In this document: positions 23,445-32,174 of the stretch, one piece after another | Position numbering within the stretch: the stretch's first letter is position 1 | Layout: each line of letters starts with the position of its first letter | From: Oscillibacter valericigenes | GTDB lineage: Bacteria > Bacillota > Clostridia > Oscillospirales > Oscillospiraceae | Direction of reading: 5' to 3' | Assembly: GCF_016902445.1 (NCBI RefSeq) | Contig: NZ_JACSNX010000003.1 | Coordinates: forward strand, 1-64,000 | Length of the DNA stretch: 64,000 bases | Position numbers and translations under genes: made by a program | Notes under the pieces: generated by a model | What the model was told of the DNA's origin: nothing | What the model saw: the letters and a program-made list of their open reading frames with translations, nothing else | The model's database searches: none

Positions 23445-25871
23445 ATGAAGTACGATTTTGCCAGTATTGAGAAAAAGTGGCAGCGCAAGTGGCTGGAGGA
23501 GAAGCCCTTCACCGCCGTCACCGGGGACAAGACGCGGGAGAAGTTCTTCGGCCTCATCGAGTTCCCCTATCCCTCCGGCCAGGGGCTCCATGTGGGCCAC
23601 GCCCGGCCCTTCACCGCCATGGACATCATCTGCCGGAAAAAGCGGATGCAGGGCTACAACGTGCTGTTCCCCATCGGGTATGACGCCTTCGGCCTGCCCA
23701 CGGAGAACTATGCCGTCCAGCACCACATCCACCCCGCCAAGGTGACCCACGACAACATCGAAAACTTCCGCAAGCAGCTGCACATGCTGGGCTACTCCTT
23801 CGACTGGGACCGGGAGGTGAACACCACCGACCCCAGCTACTACAAGTGGACCCAGTGGATCTTCCTGCAGATGTTCAAGCACGGCCTTGCCTACAAGGCC
23901 TCCATGCCCGTCAACTGGTGCACCAGCTGCAAGATCGTCCTGGCCAACGAGGAAGTGGTGGACGGCGTCTGCGAGCGCTGCGGCGGCGAGGTCATCCGCA
24001 AGGAGAAGAGCCAGTGGATGCTGGCCATCACCAAGTACGCTGACCGGCTCATCGACGACCTGGACGACCTGGACTTCATCGAGCGGGTGAAGATCCAGCA
24101 GAAGAACTGGATCGGCCGGTCCGAGGGTACGGAGGTGGACTTCACCGCCACCAACGGCGACAAGCTGACGGTGTACACCACCCGGTGCGACACGCTGTTC
24201 GGCGTGACCTATATGGTCATCTCCCCGGAGCATCCCTACCTCCAGCAGTGGAAGGACCAGATCCGGAACTGGGATGAGGTGGCCGCCTATATCGAGGAGG
24301 CCGCCCACAAGTCCGACTTTGAGCGGGGCGAGCTGAACAAGGAGAAGACCGGCGTGCGGCTGGAGGGCATCGAGGCCGTCAATCCCGCCAGCGGCAAGCA
24401 GGTGCCCCTGTTCGTCTCCGACTACGTGCTGATGGGCTACGGCACCGGCATCGTCATGGGCGTGCCGGGCCACGACCAGCGCGACTGGGAGTTCGCCACC
24501 AAGTTCGGCCTGCCTATCGTAGAGGTGGTCAAGGGCGGCGACGTGACCCGTGAGGCCTTCACCCTGAAGGACGACACCGGCATCATGGTGAACTCCGGCT
24601 TCCTGAACGGCATGACGGTCAAAGAGGCCATCCCCGCCATGAAGAAGTGGGTGACGGAGCAGGGCATCGGCCGGCCCAAGACCAACTTCAAGCTCCGGGA
24701 CTGGGTGTTCTCCCGCCAGCGGTACTGGGGCGAGCCCATCCCCCTGGTGAACTGCCCTAAGTGCGGCTGGGTGCCCCTGCCGGAGGACCAGCTGCCCTTA
24801 CTGCTGCCGGAGGTGGACTCCTACGAGGTCACCGACACCGGCGAGAGCCCCCTGTCCAAGATGACCGACTGGGTGAACACCACCTGCCCCAAGTGCGGCG
24901 GCCCCGCCCAGCGGGAGACCGACACCATGCCCCAGTGGGCCGGCTCCAGCTGGTACTTCCTGCGGTATATGGACCCCCACAACGACAAGGAGTTTGCCTC
25001 CAAGGAGGCGCTGGAGTACTGGTCTCCCGTGGACTGGTACAACGGCGGTATGGAGCACACCACCCTGCACCTGCTGTACTCCCGGTTCTGGCACAAGTTC
25101 CTCTATGACATCGGCGCCGTGCCCACCAAGGAGCCCTATGCCAAGCGCACCAGCCACGGCATGATCCTGGGCGAGGGCGGCGAGAAGATGTCCAAGTCCC
25201 GGGGCAACGTGGTCAACCCCAACGACATCGTGGACCAGTACGGCGCCGACACCATGCGCCTCTATATCATGTTCATCGGCGACTTCGAGAAGGCCGCCAC
25301 CTGGTCCAATGACGCGGTGAAGGGCTCCAAGAGGTTCCTGGACCGGGTGTGGAACCTGGCGGAGAGCGCCTCCGACAGCTACGACGTGACCCCCGCCAAC
25401 GAGGCTATCATCCACAAGACCATCAAGAAGGTCACCGAGGACATCGACAGCCTGAAGATGAACACCGCCATCGCCGCCATGATGACCATGGTGAACGAGC
25501 TGAGCGCCAACGGCTGCACCCGGGGCGACCTGAAGTACCTGATCCTGCTGCTCAACCCCTTCGCCCCCCACATCACTGAGGAGCTGTGGGAGAACCTGGG
25601 CTTCGCCGCCCAGACTGGTAAGATGTGCTGCCAGGCGGAGTGGCCCGTGGCGGACGAGAGCAAGACCGTGGCCGCCACGGTGGAGATGGCCGTCCAGGTG
25701 AACGGCAAGCTGAAGGGCACCATCTCCATGCCCACCGACAGCGGGGAGCAGGCCGTGGTGGACGCCGCCCTGGCGGTGGAGAAAGTGGCCAAGGCCACCG
25801 AGGGCATGCAGATCGTCAAGACCATCCTGGTAAAGAACCGGCTGGTGAACCTGATCGTGAAGCCCCGGTAA
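23445..25871 (+). CDS. leuS: leucyl-tRNA synthetase
   Basis: Class I aminoacyl-tRNA synthetase charging tRNA-Leu, 808 residues. Visible: [20 protein letters not shown] with the HIGH motif (HVGH, about residue 49), a zinc-type knuckle [14 protein letters not shown]...CERCGG, the editing (CP1) domain with [13 protein letters not shown] and [17 protein letters not shown], a second CPKCGW...CPKCGG pair, [16 protein letters not shown], and the KMSKS loop [13 protein letters not shown] (about 580). Start ATG 23445 (GAGGAGAA); the in-frame start at 23247 lies inside the T-box leader. Expression should rise when tRNA-Leu is uncharged. Confidence 0.97.
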   Translation: MKYDFASIEKKWQRKWLEEKPFTAVTGDKTREKFFGLIEFPYPSGQGLHVGHARPFTAMDIICRKKRMQGYNVLFPIGYDAFGLPTENYAVQHHIHPAKVTHDNIENFRKQLHMLGYSFDWDREVNTTDPSYYKWTQWIFLQMFKHGLAYKASMPVNWCTSCKIVLANEEVVDGVCERCGGEVIRKEKSQWMLAITKYADRLIDDLDDLDFIERVKIQQKNWIGRSEGTEVDFTATNGDKLTVYTTRCDTLFGVTYMVISPEHPYLQQWKDQIRNWDEVAAYIEEAAHKSDFERGELNKEKTGVRLEGIEAVNPASGKQVPLFVSDYVLMGYGTGIVMGVPGHDQRDWEFATKFGLPIVEVVKGGDVTREAFTLKDDTGIMVNSGFLNGMTVKEAIPAMKKWVTEQGIGRPKTNFKLRDWVFSRQRYWGEPIPLVNCPKCGWVPLPEDQLPLLLPEVDSYEVTDTGESPLSKMTDWVNTTCPKCGGPAQRETDTMPQWAGSSWYFLRYMDPHNDKEFASKEALEYWSPVDWYNGGMEHTTLHLLYSRFWHKFLYDIGAVPTKEPYAKRTSHGMILGEGGEKMSKSRGNVVNPNDIVDQYGADTMRLYIMFIGDFEKAATWSNDAVKGSKRFLDRVWNLAESASDSYDVTPANEAIIHKTIKKVTEDIDSLKMNTAIAAMMTMVNELSANGCTRGDLKYLILLLNPFAPHITEELWENLGFAAQTGKMCCQAEWPVADESKTVAATVEMAVQVNGKLKGTISMPTDSGEQAVVDAALAVEKVAKATEGMQIVKTILVKNRLVNLIVKPR

Positions 25872-25890
25872 TCCCTATAAGACACGGAAA

Positions 25891-25915
25891 GGCCGGGCGG
25901 AGTTTCCGCCCGGCC
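25891..25915 (+). terminator. hairpin after leuS (weak terminator)
   Basis: 11-bp stem GGCCGGGCGGA / TCCGCCCGGCC with a 3-nt loop, but only CTGTA afterwards. Termination is doubtful, and the next gene may be read through. Confidence 0.45.
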
Positions 25916-25941
25916 CTGTACGCATTCAGAAAGGAGATACC

Positions 25942-26529
25942 ATGAGACATCTCGATGCATTTCTGGCTCTGCTGTGCGGCCGCTTTGACAACGCCCGGCA
26001 GCTGGAGGAGCTGAAGCAGACCGGGGGACCCGCGCTGCCCTATGCAGAGCATGTCAACACCATCTGCAACGAAAAGATCGCCGGCCTGCCGGCGGATTTC
26101 CCGGGCAAATTCGTGCTGGAGGAGAGCTACTACACCACGGACGGCAGGACCCACGCCTCGCCCCACCTGTTCCTCTTCACCGAGGAGGGAGAGGCGGTGA
26201 AGCTGACCTCCTATCAGCTGCCGAAAGGTCAGGACGGCAGCCCGGTCTCCTGGGAGACCCTGCCGCCCATGCAGTGGCAGGACCTGGAGGTCTCCGGCAA
26301 GTTTACCCCCGCCCTCTATACGCTGCACGGCGGCGTATGGGAGGGAGGCAGTGTCAGCATGTTCTCCCCGGTGCTGAAGTTCACCCTGTACGAACGCTTT
26401 TCCGAAGAAGCGCTGGAGGTGACAGAGACCATGGAGATGAACGGGAAGCGGACATTTGGCTTCGATGTGCCCATCGTCTACCGGAGAAAAGAGACGCCGG
26501 ATCGGGAAGATCCTGAAGGGAAATGCTGA
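25942..26529 (+). CDS. uncharacterised protein with CpeT/CpcT-like features
   Basis: A 195-residue soluble protein with AAAGGAG before ATG 25942. I do not recognise it with certainty. The start LDAFLALLCGRFDNARQLEE has the GxFxNxxQ pattern that opens CpeT/CpcT-type lipocalin-like lyases, and the rest is rich in alternating beta-strand patterns (FVLEESYYTT, HLFLFTEEGEAVKLTSYQL, ending TFGFDVPIVYRR). A bilin-lyase role in this organism would be surprising, so at most the fold is suggested. It follows leuS by 70 nt and may be cotranscribed with it. Confidence 0.6.
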   Translation: MRHLDAFLALLCGRFDNARQLEELKQTGGPALPYAEHVNTICNEKIAGLPADFPGKFVLEESYYTTDGRTHASPHLFLFTEEGEAVKLTSYQLPKGQDGSPVSWETLPPMQWQDLEVSGKFTPALYTLHGGVWEGGSVSMFSPVLKFTLYERFSEEALEVTETMEMNGKRTFGFDVPIVYRRKETPDREDPEGKC

Positions 26530-26545
26530 TTTTCTGGAAAATGTC

Positions 26546-26574
26546 TTGACAATGGCCTGTAAGGTTTGTATAAT
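26546..26574 (+). promoter_or_regulatory. consensus promoter of rpsU
   Basis: TTGACA (26546-26551), 17-nt spacer, TATAAT (26569-26574): a perfect sigma-A type promoter. The 70-nt leader can form GCCATAGATTATGGC and GTATCC...GGATAC hairpins before the GGAGGGAGG ribosome binding site. Confidence 0.95.
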
Positions 26575-26652
26575 GCTTTTGTTAAAGCCATAGATTATGG
26601 CCCTTAAAGTATCCTGGATTCAGCCGGATACCTCGGAGGGAGGGAAATATAG

Positions 26653-26835
26653 ATGTCTGAGATCCATGTGAAGGACGGCGAGTCCATCGACAGCGCACTG
26701 AAGCGTTTTAAGCGCAGCTGCGCCAAGGCCGGCGTCATTGCGGAAGTGCGGAAGAGAGAGCACTATGAAAGCCCCAGTGTCAAGCGCCGCAAGAAGTCCG
26801 AGGCCGCTCGCAAGAACAAGAAGCGTTATTATTGA
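26653..26835 (+). CDS. rpsU: ribosomal protein S21
   Basis: A 60-residue small-subunit protein with the family pattern: [23 protein letters not shown], then [24 protein letters not shown] and a basic end. The promoter is a full consensus and the gene is monocistronic, ending 8 nt before a strong terminator, as expected for an abundant ribosomal protein. Confidence 0.97.
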   Translation: MSEIHVKDGESIDSALKRFKRSCAKAGVIAEVRKREHYESPSVKRRKKSEAARKNKKRYY

Positions 26836-26842
26836 TGAGCTG

Positions 26843-26876
26843 AAAAGTGCTGTACCGATCCGGTACAGCACTTTTT
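26843..26876 (+). terminator. terminator of rpsU
   Basis: AAAAGTGCTGTACCG (26843-26857), loop ATC, complement at 26861-26875, ending in TTTTT. The same hairpin recurs at 27032-27064. Confidence 0.95.
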
Positions 26877-26924
26877 GCCTCCGGGCAAAAGCGGGAATGA
26901 CCGTCGACGGGAAGGAAGGGTGTG

Positions 26925-27028
26925 TGCGGGAAACCCAGGAGGGGTTTCCTGCACCATTGAGATCCATTTATTTCCGGAACTTTTAGAAGTTCCGGAAACG
27001 GAGCCGGCTTGCCGAAAGTTCGGCAAGC
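26925..27028. other. cluster of three hairpins between two copies of one terminator
   Basis: The 155 nt between the duplicated terminators hold no gene but at least three inverted repeats: GGAAACCC...GGGTTTCC (near 26930-26950), TTCCGGAACTT-ttag-AAGTTCCGGAA (about 26970-26996) and CCGGCTTGCCGAA-a-GTTCGGCAAGCCGG-type arms (about 27003-27031). Confidence 0.7.
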
Positions 27029-27031
27029 CGG

Positions 27032-27064
27032 AAGTGCTGTACCGATCCGGTACAGCACTTTTTA
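27032..27064. terminator. second copy of the rpsU-type terminator (convergent)
   Basis: AAGTGCTGTACCG (27032-27044), ATC loop, complement 27048-27060, then TTTTT. The first 30 bases equal those of the rpsU terminator. Here it can also serve the minus-strand gene whose stop is at 27062. Confidence 0.88.
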
Positions 27065-27829
27065 CGTCCGTCGGGCCGGAAACAGCCGGGGCAGCAGATC
27101 CCGCACCTCCGGATACATGAGAAAGGCGGCGGAGAAGCCCATGCGGGTCCCGGTCTGCAGCTTCTGCTGGAGGGTATCCGCGTCGTCGAAGAGGACGAAG
27201 TGGGTTTCACCCTCCCGGGTGTAGGTGAAATAGCGGGCGCACAGATCCTGGGAGAAGAACACGGACGGGGACTCCTGGTCCAGCAGGGCCTGGAATTCCG
27301 AAGGGCTGAGGGGACGGCCCTCACCGCTCCTGGCGGGCAGGGTGAAGTCCATCCGCAGCCGCTGGACGTCCAGAGCCAGCTTCCCCGCCCCGGCCCGCTC
27401 TGCTGCGGCACCCTGAAGATACTGGAGGAAGCTGCCGCCGGAAACGGCGGTGCAGACCAGGGAGACGGTGCCGGACGCCGCGGCGTAGGACTCCGGCACA
27501 TAGACGGGGCGGGGCGCCAGGCGCCTTGCCAGCGTCTCCGCAAAGGCCAGCCGGTCCGGCGTCGGAGATTGTTCAAAGTCCAGCAGCACGCCGCTGTAGC
27601 CCCGCCGCCCGCACTCCCGAATGGCGGCGGCGGACAGCCGCTCCGGACTGGCGATGAAGGGCGCATCCCGGTCCGTGACGGACAGGAGCCCGCCCCGGGT
27701 CTGCAGCAGCAGATTCTGCCGGAGCAGCGCGGAGTCCGACCCGATGCAGTAGGCCACATGGGCCAGGGAACAGCGGAAGCGGGCGGCCTCCTGGGCCTCG
27801 GCCGGTGTCACAGCCAGATAGATCTGCAA
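27062..27829 (-). CDS. uncharacterised protein with GH18-like TIM-barrel motif
   Basis: A 255-residue protein, start TTG at 27829 with GGGGGAG 6 nt upstream. The segment AAIRECGRRGYSGVLLDFEQ (about residues 68-87) resembles the catalytic strand of glycoside hydrolase family 18 (DxxDxE) as seen in SleL/YaaH spore-cortex enzymes, with the terminal acid in DFE; the classical first Asp is not evident. Later strands (PVYVPE, VSLVCTAVSGGSFLQYL, FFSQDLCARYF) fit a TIM barrel. No signal peptide. The Ile/Val strand pattern argues for a folded domain, but enzymatic activity is uncertain. Confidence 0.6.
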   Translation of the reverse strand: MQIYLAVTPAEAQEAARFRCSLAHVAYCIGSDSALLRQNLLLQTRGGLLSVTDRDAPFIASPERLSAAAIRECGRRGYSGVLLDFEQSPTPDRLAFAETLARRLAPRPVYVPESYAAASGTVSLVCTAVSGGSFLQYLQGAAAERAGAGKLALDVQRLRMDFTLPARSGEGRPLSPSEFQALLDQESPSVFFSQDLCARYFTYTREGETHFVLFDDADTLQQKLQTGTRMGFSAAFLMYPEVRDLLPRLFPARRT

Positions 27830-27842
27830 AGCGAACTCCCCC

Positions 27843-27871
27843 TTGTGGAATCTTCCGAAAGCTGGTATACT
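27843..27871 (+). promoter_or_regulatory. promoter of yqeG
   Basis: TTGTGG (27843-27848), 17-nt spacer, TATACT (27866-27871) with an upstream TGG making it an extended -10. Confidence 0.6.
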
Positions 27872-27902
27872 GAAAAGAGACTATGCGAAGAAGGAGCCGC
27901 TT

Positions 27903-28415
27903 ATGCCGTTTTCCCTGACGCCCCGCTGGGTGTTCCAGCATTACAGCGAGATCACCCCCGACTGGCTGCGGGAGCGGGGGATCACCCTGCTGCTCAGCGA
28001 TTTGGACTTCACCCTGGCCGCCAAGAGGACCCGCCGCCCGGACCAGCCCCTGCGGGACTGGATCGCCGCCCTGCGGACGGCGGGGATCGACTTCATGATC
28101 GTCTCCAACAACCGCTCCGGAAGCCGGGTGACGGAGTTCTGCGCGGACCTGGGCGTGCCCTATCAAGGCCACGCCGGCAAGCCCAGCCCCCGGGGGCTGG
28201 AGGCCGCCATGCGCAGGGCCGGGACGGACCGGGCCCACACCGCCATGCTGGGGGACAAGCTGCTGACGGACGTGCTGGCCGCCAACCGGGCCGGGGTCCT
28301 GCCCCTGATGGTGGAGCCGGTGGGCGGCGCCGTGACGGCGTGGCAGAAGGTGCTCCACGCCCTGCAGGCCCCCTTCAAGGCCGCCTGTCGCCGCAAAATG
28401 GAAAAAAAGTCCTGA
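27903..28415 (+). CDS. yqeG: YqeG-family HAD phosphatase
   Basis: A 170-residue HAD-superfamily (subclass IIIA) phosphatase. Motif I is LLLSDLDFTLAAK (nucleophile Asp and DxD; DLDNTL in most relatives), motif II FMIVSNNRSG, motif III/IV AMLGDKLLTDVLAANRAG. ATG 27903 with AAGGAG chosen over the in-frame 27843 start, which falls in the promoter. In Bacillus the gene neighbours yqeH and the nadD-yqeK block. It likely acts on a small phosphorylated metabolite; substrate unknown. Confidence 0.88.
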   Translation: MPFSLTPRWVFQHYSEITPDWLRERGITLLLSDLDFTLAAKRTRRPDQPLRDWIAALRTAGIDFMIVSNNRSGSRVTEFCADLGVPYQGHAGKPSPRGLEAAMRRAGTDRAHTAMLGDKLLTDVLAANRAGVLPLMVEPVGGAVTAWQKVLHALQAPFKAACRRKMEKKS

Positions 28416-28422
28416 AAAATAC

Positions 28423-28451
28423 TTGCAATAGCGGACAACATACGATAAAAT
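28423..28451 (+). promoter_or_regulatory. promoter of efp
   Basis: TTGCAA (28423-28428), 17-nt spacer, TAAAAT (28446-28451); leader of about 70 nt to the GAGGAGG ribosome binding site. Confidence 0.8.
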
Positions 28452-28527
28452 AGCAAAGGAATTTTTATGGAGATAGAGGGGCGGCCGGCCGGTCAGCTTC
28501 TCTTGAGTTTACAGAGGAGGATCATTT

Positions 28528-29097
28528 ATGCCAACGATTACTGCCGGCGATTTCCGCAATGGTGTCACTTTTGAGAAGGACGGGAGCGTTTGCACCGTGG
28601 TGGAGTTCCAGCACGTGAAGCCCGGCAAGGGCGCTGCTTTCGTGCGGACCAAGTACAAGAACGTGATGACCGGCGCCATCCGCGAGGAGTCTTTCAACCC
28701 CACCGCCAAGTTCGAGCAGGCCACTGTGGAGCGCAAGGACGCCGAGTACAGCTACAACGACGGCGACCTGTATTACTTCATGGACCCCGAGACCTATGAC
28801 ATGGTCCCGCTGAACCGGGACGTGCTGGGCGACGCCTTCCGCTTCGTGAAGGAGAATACCGTCTGCAAGCTGGTGAGCTACAAGGGCAACGTGTTCACCG
28901 TGGAAGTGCCCAACTTCATGGACCTGGAGGTCACGGAGACCGAGCCCGGCCTGCGGGGCGACACCGCCACCAACGTGACAAAGCCCGCCACCCTGGAGAC
29001 CGGCGCCGAGGTGAAGGTGCCTCTGTTCATCAACACCGGCGACAAGATTCAGATCGATACCCGCACCGGCGAGTATATCGGCCGCAGCAAGGAGTAA
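28528..29097 (+). CDS. efp: translation elongation factor P
   Basis: A 189-residue factor that rescues ribosomes stalled at polyproline stretches by binding near the peptidyl-tRNA. The three beta-barrel domains are evident: [15 protein letters not shown], the loop [17 protein letters not shown] with the tip lysine that many bacteria modify (Lys32 region), then [16 protein letters not shown] and the C-terminal [21 protein letters not shown] signature. GAGGAGG precedes ATG 28528. Confidence 0.97.
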   Translation: MPTITAGDFRNGVTFEKDGSVCTVVEFQHVKPGKGAAFVRTKYKNVMTGAIREESFNPTAKFEQATVERKDAEYSYNDGDLYYFMDPETYDMVPLNRDVLGDAFRFVKENTVCKLVSYKGNVFTVEVPNFMDLEVTETEPGLRGDTATNVTKPATLETGAEVKVPLFINTGDKIQIDTRTGEYIGRSKE

Positions 29098-29104
29098 GAG
29101 CGAC

Positions 29105-29130
29105 AAAGGGGGGAGCATTTCCCCCCTTTT
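29105..29130 (+). terminator. terminator of efp
   Basis: AAAGGGGGGA (29105-29114), 5-nt loop, complement 29120-29129, ending TTTT. The T-run is partly in the stem, so readthrough into the next gene is possible. Confidence 0.75.
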
Positions 29131-29181
29131 GTTCCTGAGAGAATGACCGCAACGCTGTTTGTAAGGAAAGGAGCTGCTGTT

Positions 29182-29616
29182 ATGGAGATCACGGAAAAGG
29201 TCGCATATCTGAAGGGCCTGGCCGAGGGCATGGAGCTGGACACGGAGAAGAAGGAGGGCAAGCTGCTTGCCGCCATCATCGACGTGCTGGACGACATCGC
29301 CCTGGAGATCGCGGACATGAAGGCGGATCAGGCGGAGCTGTACGACGGCCTGGACGCTGTCAGCGACGATCTGGAGGACGTGGAGGACGCCGTCTTCGGC
29401 GAGGATGACGAGGACGAAGAGGACGAGTACGAATATGAGGAGCCGGAGGAGGACGAGGACTGCTACGCCACCACCTGCCCCACCTGTGAGGAGACCATCT
29501 ACTTCGATGAGTCCGTCCTGGAGGATGGCGAGGTCATCTGCCCCAACTGCGGCGAGAAGCTGGAGTTCGATCTGAACGGCCTGGAGGACGAGGAAGCGCC
29601 TCAGGACGAGGAATAA
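29182..29616 (+). CDS. CD1247-type acidic protein with C-terminal zinc ribbon
   Basis: A 144-residue cytoplasmic protein found after efp in many Clostridia. The N-terminal helical domain EITEKVAYLKGLAEGMELD...EGKLLAAIIDVLDDIALEI matches the CD1247 N-terminal domain family; a strongly acidic linker (about residues 72-92, nearly all Asp/Glu) leads to a zinc ribbon CPTCEETIYFDE...CPNCGEKLEF. Start 29182 has AAAGGAG; the in-frame 29143 start is too far from a ribosome binding site. Function unknown. Confidence 0.85.
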   Translation: MEITEKVAYLKGLAEGMELDTEKKEGKLLAAIIDVLDDIALEIADMKADQAELYDGLDAVSDDLEDVEDAVFGEDDEDEEDEYEYEEPEEDEDCYATTCPTCEETIYFDESVLEDGEVICPNCGEKLEFDLNGLEDEEAPQDEE

Positions 29617-29630
29617 GATCCATAGAAACA

Positions 29631-29661
29631 CAGGAGCCCGGTGCACGGCACCGGGCTCCTG
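29631..29661. terminator. hairpin between convergent genes
   Basis: CAGGAGCCCGGTGC (29631-29644), loop ACG, complement 29648-29661; short T-runs on both sides (TTGACGTTTT on plus, TGTTTCT on minus), so it probably serves both flanking genes. Confidence 0.75.
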
Positions 29662-29679
29662 TTGACGTTTTGGATGGGA

Positions 29680-30039
29680 TCACTCCACGGTGACGAGGAA
29701 CCGGCAGCAGGTCCCGCCGCTGAGGACCGTCTCCACCGTCTCGACCGTAATGCGCTTTTCCGGCAGCAGCTGTTCCAGAATGTACAGCACGCTCTGCCGG
29801 GAGCACTCACAGTGGGCCGCGTCCGTCACATCGCCTCGCTGGACCTCGGGGCAGACGCACTTGGGATAGCCCACCTCATAGCGGTGGCCGGGCTGGAGGA
29901 CCTTGGCAAAAAAGCCCTCTGTGTCTCCGTACTTCCGGTACTGGGCGTCCAGACTGCGGCCGCATTCCTCAAACTGCGCCATCTGGACCGGCAGGACGGT
30001 CTCCCGCACGCACCGGACGGCCTTCTCTCGGTAGTCCAT
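29680..30039 (-). CDS. uncharacterised cysteine-containing protein
   Basis: A 119-residue soluble protein, ATG 30039 with AGGAGG upstream. After an N-terminal helical part, the C-terminal half has clustered cysteines, PKCVCPEVQRG and HCECSRQSVLYILEQLL, followed by ETVLSGGTCCRFLV. This layout (Cys cluster, amphipathic helix, glycine turn, CxF strand) resembles small V4R/heme-NO-binding-like ligand domains, but I cannot name the family. Downstream of the HD-domain gene on the same strand, 43 nt away. Confidence 0.65.
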   Translation of the reverse strand: MDYREKAVRCVRETVLPVQMAQFEECGRSLDAQYRKYGDTEGFFAKVLQPGHRYEVGYPKCVCPEVQRGDVTDAAHCECSRQSVLYILEQLLPEKRITVETVETVLSGGTCCRFLVTVE

Positions 30040-30082
30040 GTGGTTCCTCCTAAAAGATGTCGCCACGCCCTTCAACGGTGTC

Positions 30083-31075
30083 CTACGGGACACCGATCCA
30101 GCAGGCAAAGTCCGTGGCCAGGAACGTTTCCTGGGCCTGCCGGATCCCTTCGTCCAGCCGGGAGACCCGGCCCCGGCCCGCCACCAGGGGGTCGATGTAC
30201 CGCAGCTTGGCGGGGATCCGGTACCAGATGCCGCCCTCCGGACGGTCCATTCTCCGCTCCACCCGGCAGAAGCGCCGGAATCGGCGCCACTGGGCGGCGC
30301 TGACCGGGTCCGCCTCCAGCCTTTGGATGACCAGCGGCTCCGTCTGATACAGGTCGTCCTCCGTCAGGACTTTGCGGCCCACGGCGCCCCGCAGCAGGTC
30401 CGCCAGGGCCTGCATGGCGAAGCGGTCCTCGTCCGCCACATAGACCCGGGCGGTCCGGAGGGCCGCCTCGGTGAAGGCACAGGCGGTCTCCGGCGTGCGG
30501 AAGGCCAGCTCCGGCCGCCCTGCCTCGTCCCGCCAGACGGTCAGGTCCTCGTAGAACGCCCGGATGGCCGCCTCTCCGGCAAAACCATAGCACCGCAGAT
30601 CTCCCAGGGTGTACTCCAGCCGGTCCGCCGACAGCTGGGGGGAGTCGTTGTCGGCGATGGGATAGCGGTGGTAGTCCGCCACGTCCGCCGTAGTGAGACC
30701 GTACTCCCCCAGCAGGGCCTGAAGCTCCGGAGACCGGCCGATCAGCTCCGCTGTTCGCCCCTCGGTGGACTCCTGCCGCAGATGGTCGCCGTGGAGAAAG
30801 TCCACCACATGGGCAAAGGCCGGGGTGGCCGCGTCGTGGAGCAGTCCCGCCGCGCTCTGCCGGACATCGCCGGTGAAGTGCCAGACGATCAGCGCCACCC
30901 CCAGGCTGTGGTCGAAGCGGGAGTAGGGCGCCCACCCGGAGAATTGCGGAAAGGCGGTGTACTCACACCCGCAGTTCATGCCGACCTGCCGCAGCCGGGT
31001 CATGGGCGGCGTCTCCGCCAGGCGGCGGAGAAATTCCGGGATCTCCGGATGGTACAGGGACCAGTTCTCCGTCAT
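30083..31075 (-). CDS. HD-domain phosphohydrolase
   Basis: A 330-residue HD-superfamily protein of the dNTPase/YedJ-like type. The metal site is readable: SRFDHSLGVALIVWH (first His), LLHDAATPAFAHVVDFLHGD (HD pair plus following His), and DNDSPQLSADRLEYTLGDL (last Asp). The N-terminus ENWSLYHPEIPEFLRRL is typical of the SAMHD1/dGTPase-like branch that starts by recognising a small 5' region. Substrate is probably a nucleotide, unproven. Start ATG 31075 lies 7 nt after the stop of coaW with no good ribosome binding site, suggesting translational coupling. Confidence 0.85.
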   Translation of the reverse strand: MTENWSLYHPEIPEFLRRLAETPPMTRLRQVGMNCGCEYTAFPQFSGWAPYSRFDHSLGVALIVWHFTGDVRQSAAGLLHDAATPAFAHVVDFLHGDHLRQESTEGRTAELIGRSPELQALLGEYGLTTADVADYHRYPIADNDSPQLSADRLEYTLGDLRCYGFAGEAAIRAFYEDLTVWRDEAGRPELAFRTPETACAFTEAALRTARVYVADEDRFAMQALADLLRGAVGRKVLTEDDLYQTEPLVIQRLEADPVSAAQWRRFRRFCRVERRMDRPEGGIWYRIPAKLRYIDPLVAGRGRVSRLDEGIRQAQETFLATDFACWIGVP

Positions 31076-31082
31076 GGCGGCA

Positions 31083-31919
31083 TCAGGCCTCCGGCCTCTT
31101 TTTCAGGCTGTACAGCCCGGCGCCGATGGCGGTGGCAAACGTGGCGTTTTCGGGGATGATATAGCGGATGCCGTACAGCTTTTCAAACAGCTGGAAGTTG
31201 GCGGCCGCCTGGGGCAGGGTGGTCATGGAGCCGGTGAGCACCACAGTCCGGGAGTCACAGCACTGGCAGGCCAGCACCGTCATGGTGCCGATGGCCTGCA
31301 GCACCAGATTTATCACGCCGGCCGCCAGATCGGCGGGGGTGGCGTCCTCCGCCAGGTTGCCGAAGTTGGCGGCGGTCATGTCCGGGTCCAGCGTGGGTGC
31401 GGCGTGGACGGTGATGTCCTTCATGGTCAGATCCACCTGGTCCAGATCGCCGCTCTCCGCCAGCTTCTTGATCTGGCCGAACCGCTCCATGCCCACCAGC
31501 TTGCGGCACAGTCCGCCCAGGGTGCCACCGCCGATGCCGCTGCCGCACAGGTGGCGGATACCGTCGGGCGACGCCCAGAGAAAAGCGGTGCCGGTGCCCA
31601 TGCTGACCACCACGGCAGAGGACTGCCCCGACAGAGCCAGGGCCCCGGTGCCGGTGGCGGAGAACTCGTCCACCTTGCAGGTGGGCAGGCCGTAGATATC
31701 GCCCTCTACATAGGAGGCGCCCACGCCGGTGAGCACCACCCGCCGTACCTCGTTCAAAGAAAGGCGATTGCTGGTGAGATAATTGCCAAGGGCTCCATAC
31801 AGGCTGGTCACCTGGTCCTCCGCCCGGACCCGCAGCATGGAAATCACGCTGCCGTCCGTCCGCAGGCCCACGATCTTGGTGCTGGAGCCGCCGATGTCGA
31901 TGCCTAAAACCACATTCAT
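31083..31919 (-). CDS. coaW: type II pantothenate kinase
   Basis: First step of coenzyme A synthesis: phosphorylates pantothenate. The 278 residues have the ASKHA-fold phosphate motifs of the CoaW/eukaryotic PanK family: GIDIGGSSTKIVG (phosphate 1), VVVSMGTGTAFLW (phosphate 2) and GSGIGGGTLGGLCRKLVG; VVLTGSMTTLP near the end is the adenosine motif. Start 31919 with GAGGTT upstream, giving the conserved NVVLGIDIGG; the longer 32024 start would cross the promoter. Cotranscribed with the HD protein. Feedback-resistant kinases of this type occur in Firmicutes, but regulation is not visible here. Confidence 0.92.
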   Translation of the reverse strand: MNVVLGIDIGGSSTKIVGLRTDGSVISMLRVRAEDQVTSLYGALGNYLTSNRLSLNEVRRVVLTGVGASYVEGDIYGLPTCKVDEFSATGTGALALSGQSSAVVVSMGTGTAFLWASPDGIRHLCGSGIGGGTLGGLCRKLVGMERFGQIKKLAESGDLDQVDLTMKDITVHAAPTLDPDMTAANFGNLAEDATPADLAAGVINLVLQAIGTMTVLACQCCDSRTVVLTGSMTTLPQAAANFQLFEKLYGIRYIIPENATFATAIGAGLYSLKKRPEA

Positions 31920-31995
31920 GCTCTGAACCTCATTTTCCGGCGGCCAGCTGCCGCCGCGTCTTTCCCTCATCATAGGGGAGGGCGGGACGGTTGTC

Positions 31996-32024
31996 AAGAT
32001 AGATTGATAAATAATTGACAACAA
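31996..32024 (-). promoter_or_regulatory. candidate coaW promoter
   Basis: On the minus strand TTGTTG (32019-32024), 17-nt spacer, TATCTT (31996-32001). The area also contains the inverted pair TTGTCAA (31991-31997) and TTGACAA (32015-32021), 17 nt apart. Confidence 0.45.
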
Positions 32025-32038
32025 TTTGCGAAAAAGCG

Positions 32039-32067
32039 TTGCTTTTCCCGGGGGAACCGCTTATAAT
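32039..32067 (+). promoter_or_regulatory. pncB promoter and leader hairpin
   Basis: TTGCTT (32039-32044), 17-nt spacer, TATAAT (32062-32067). Just before the chosen pncB start the leader forms ATGTGCC-tgcg-GGCACAT (32146-32163). Confidence 0.75.
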
Positions 32068-32174
32068 CATAAAGAACGACATACCGGACAGGCAGGCAGC
32101 GCAGGCGATCCGCCGCTGCCGGGCCTGATTTTCACGGAAGGACAAATGTGCCTGCGGGCACATGGGGAACTGTT

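Noticed and set aside
31991..32021. TTGTCAA/TTGACAA inverted pair as a Rex redox operator
   Set aside because: Rex sites need TTGTTAA/TTAACAA arms with about 4-nt separation; here the separation is 17 nt and the core differs.
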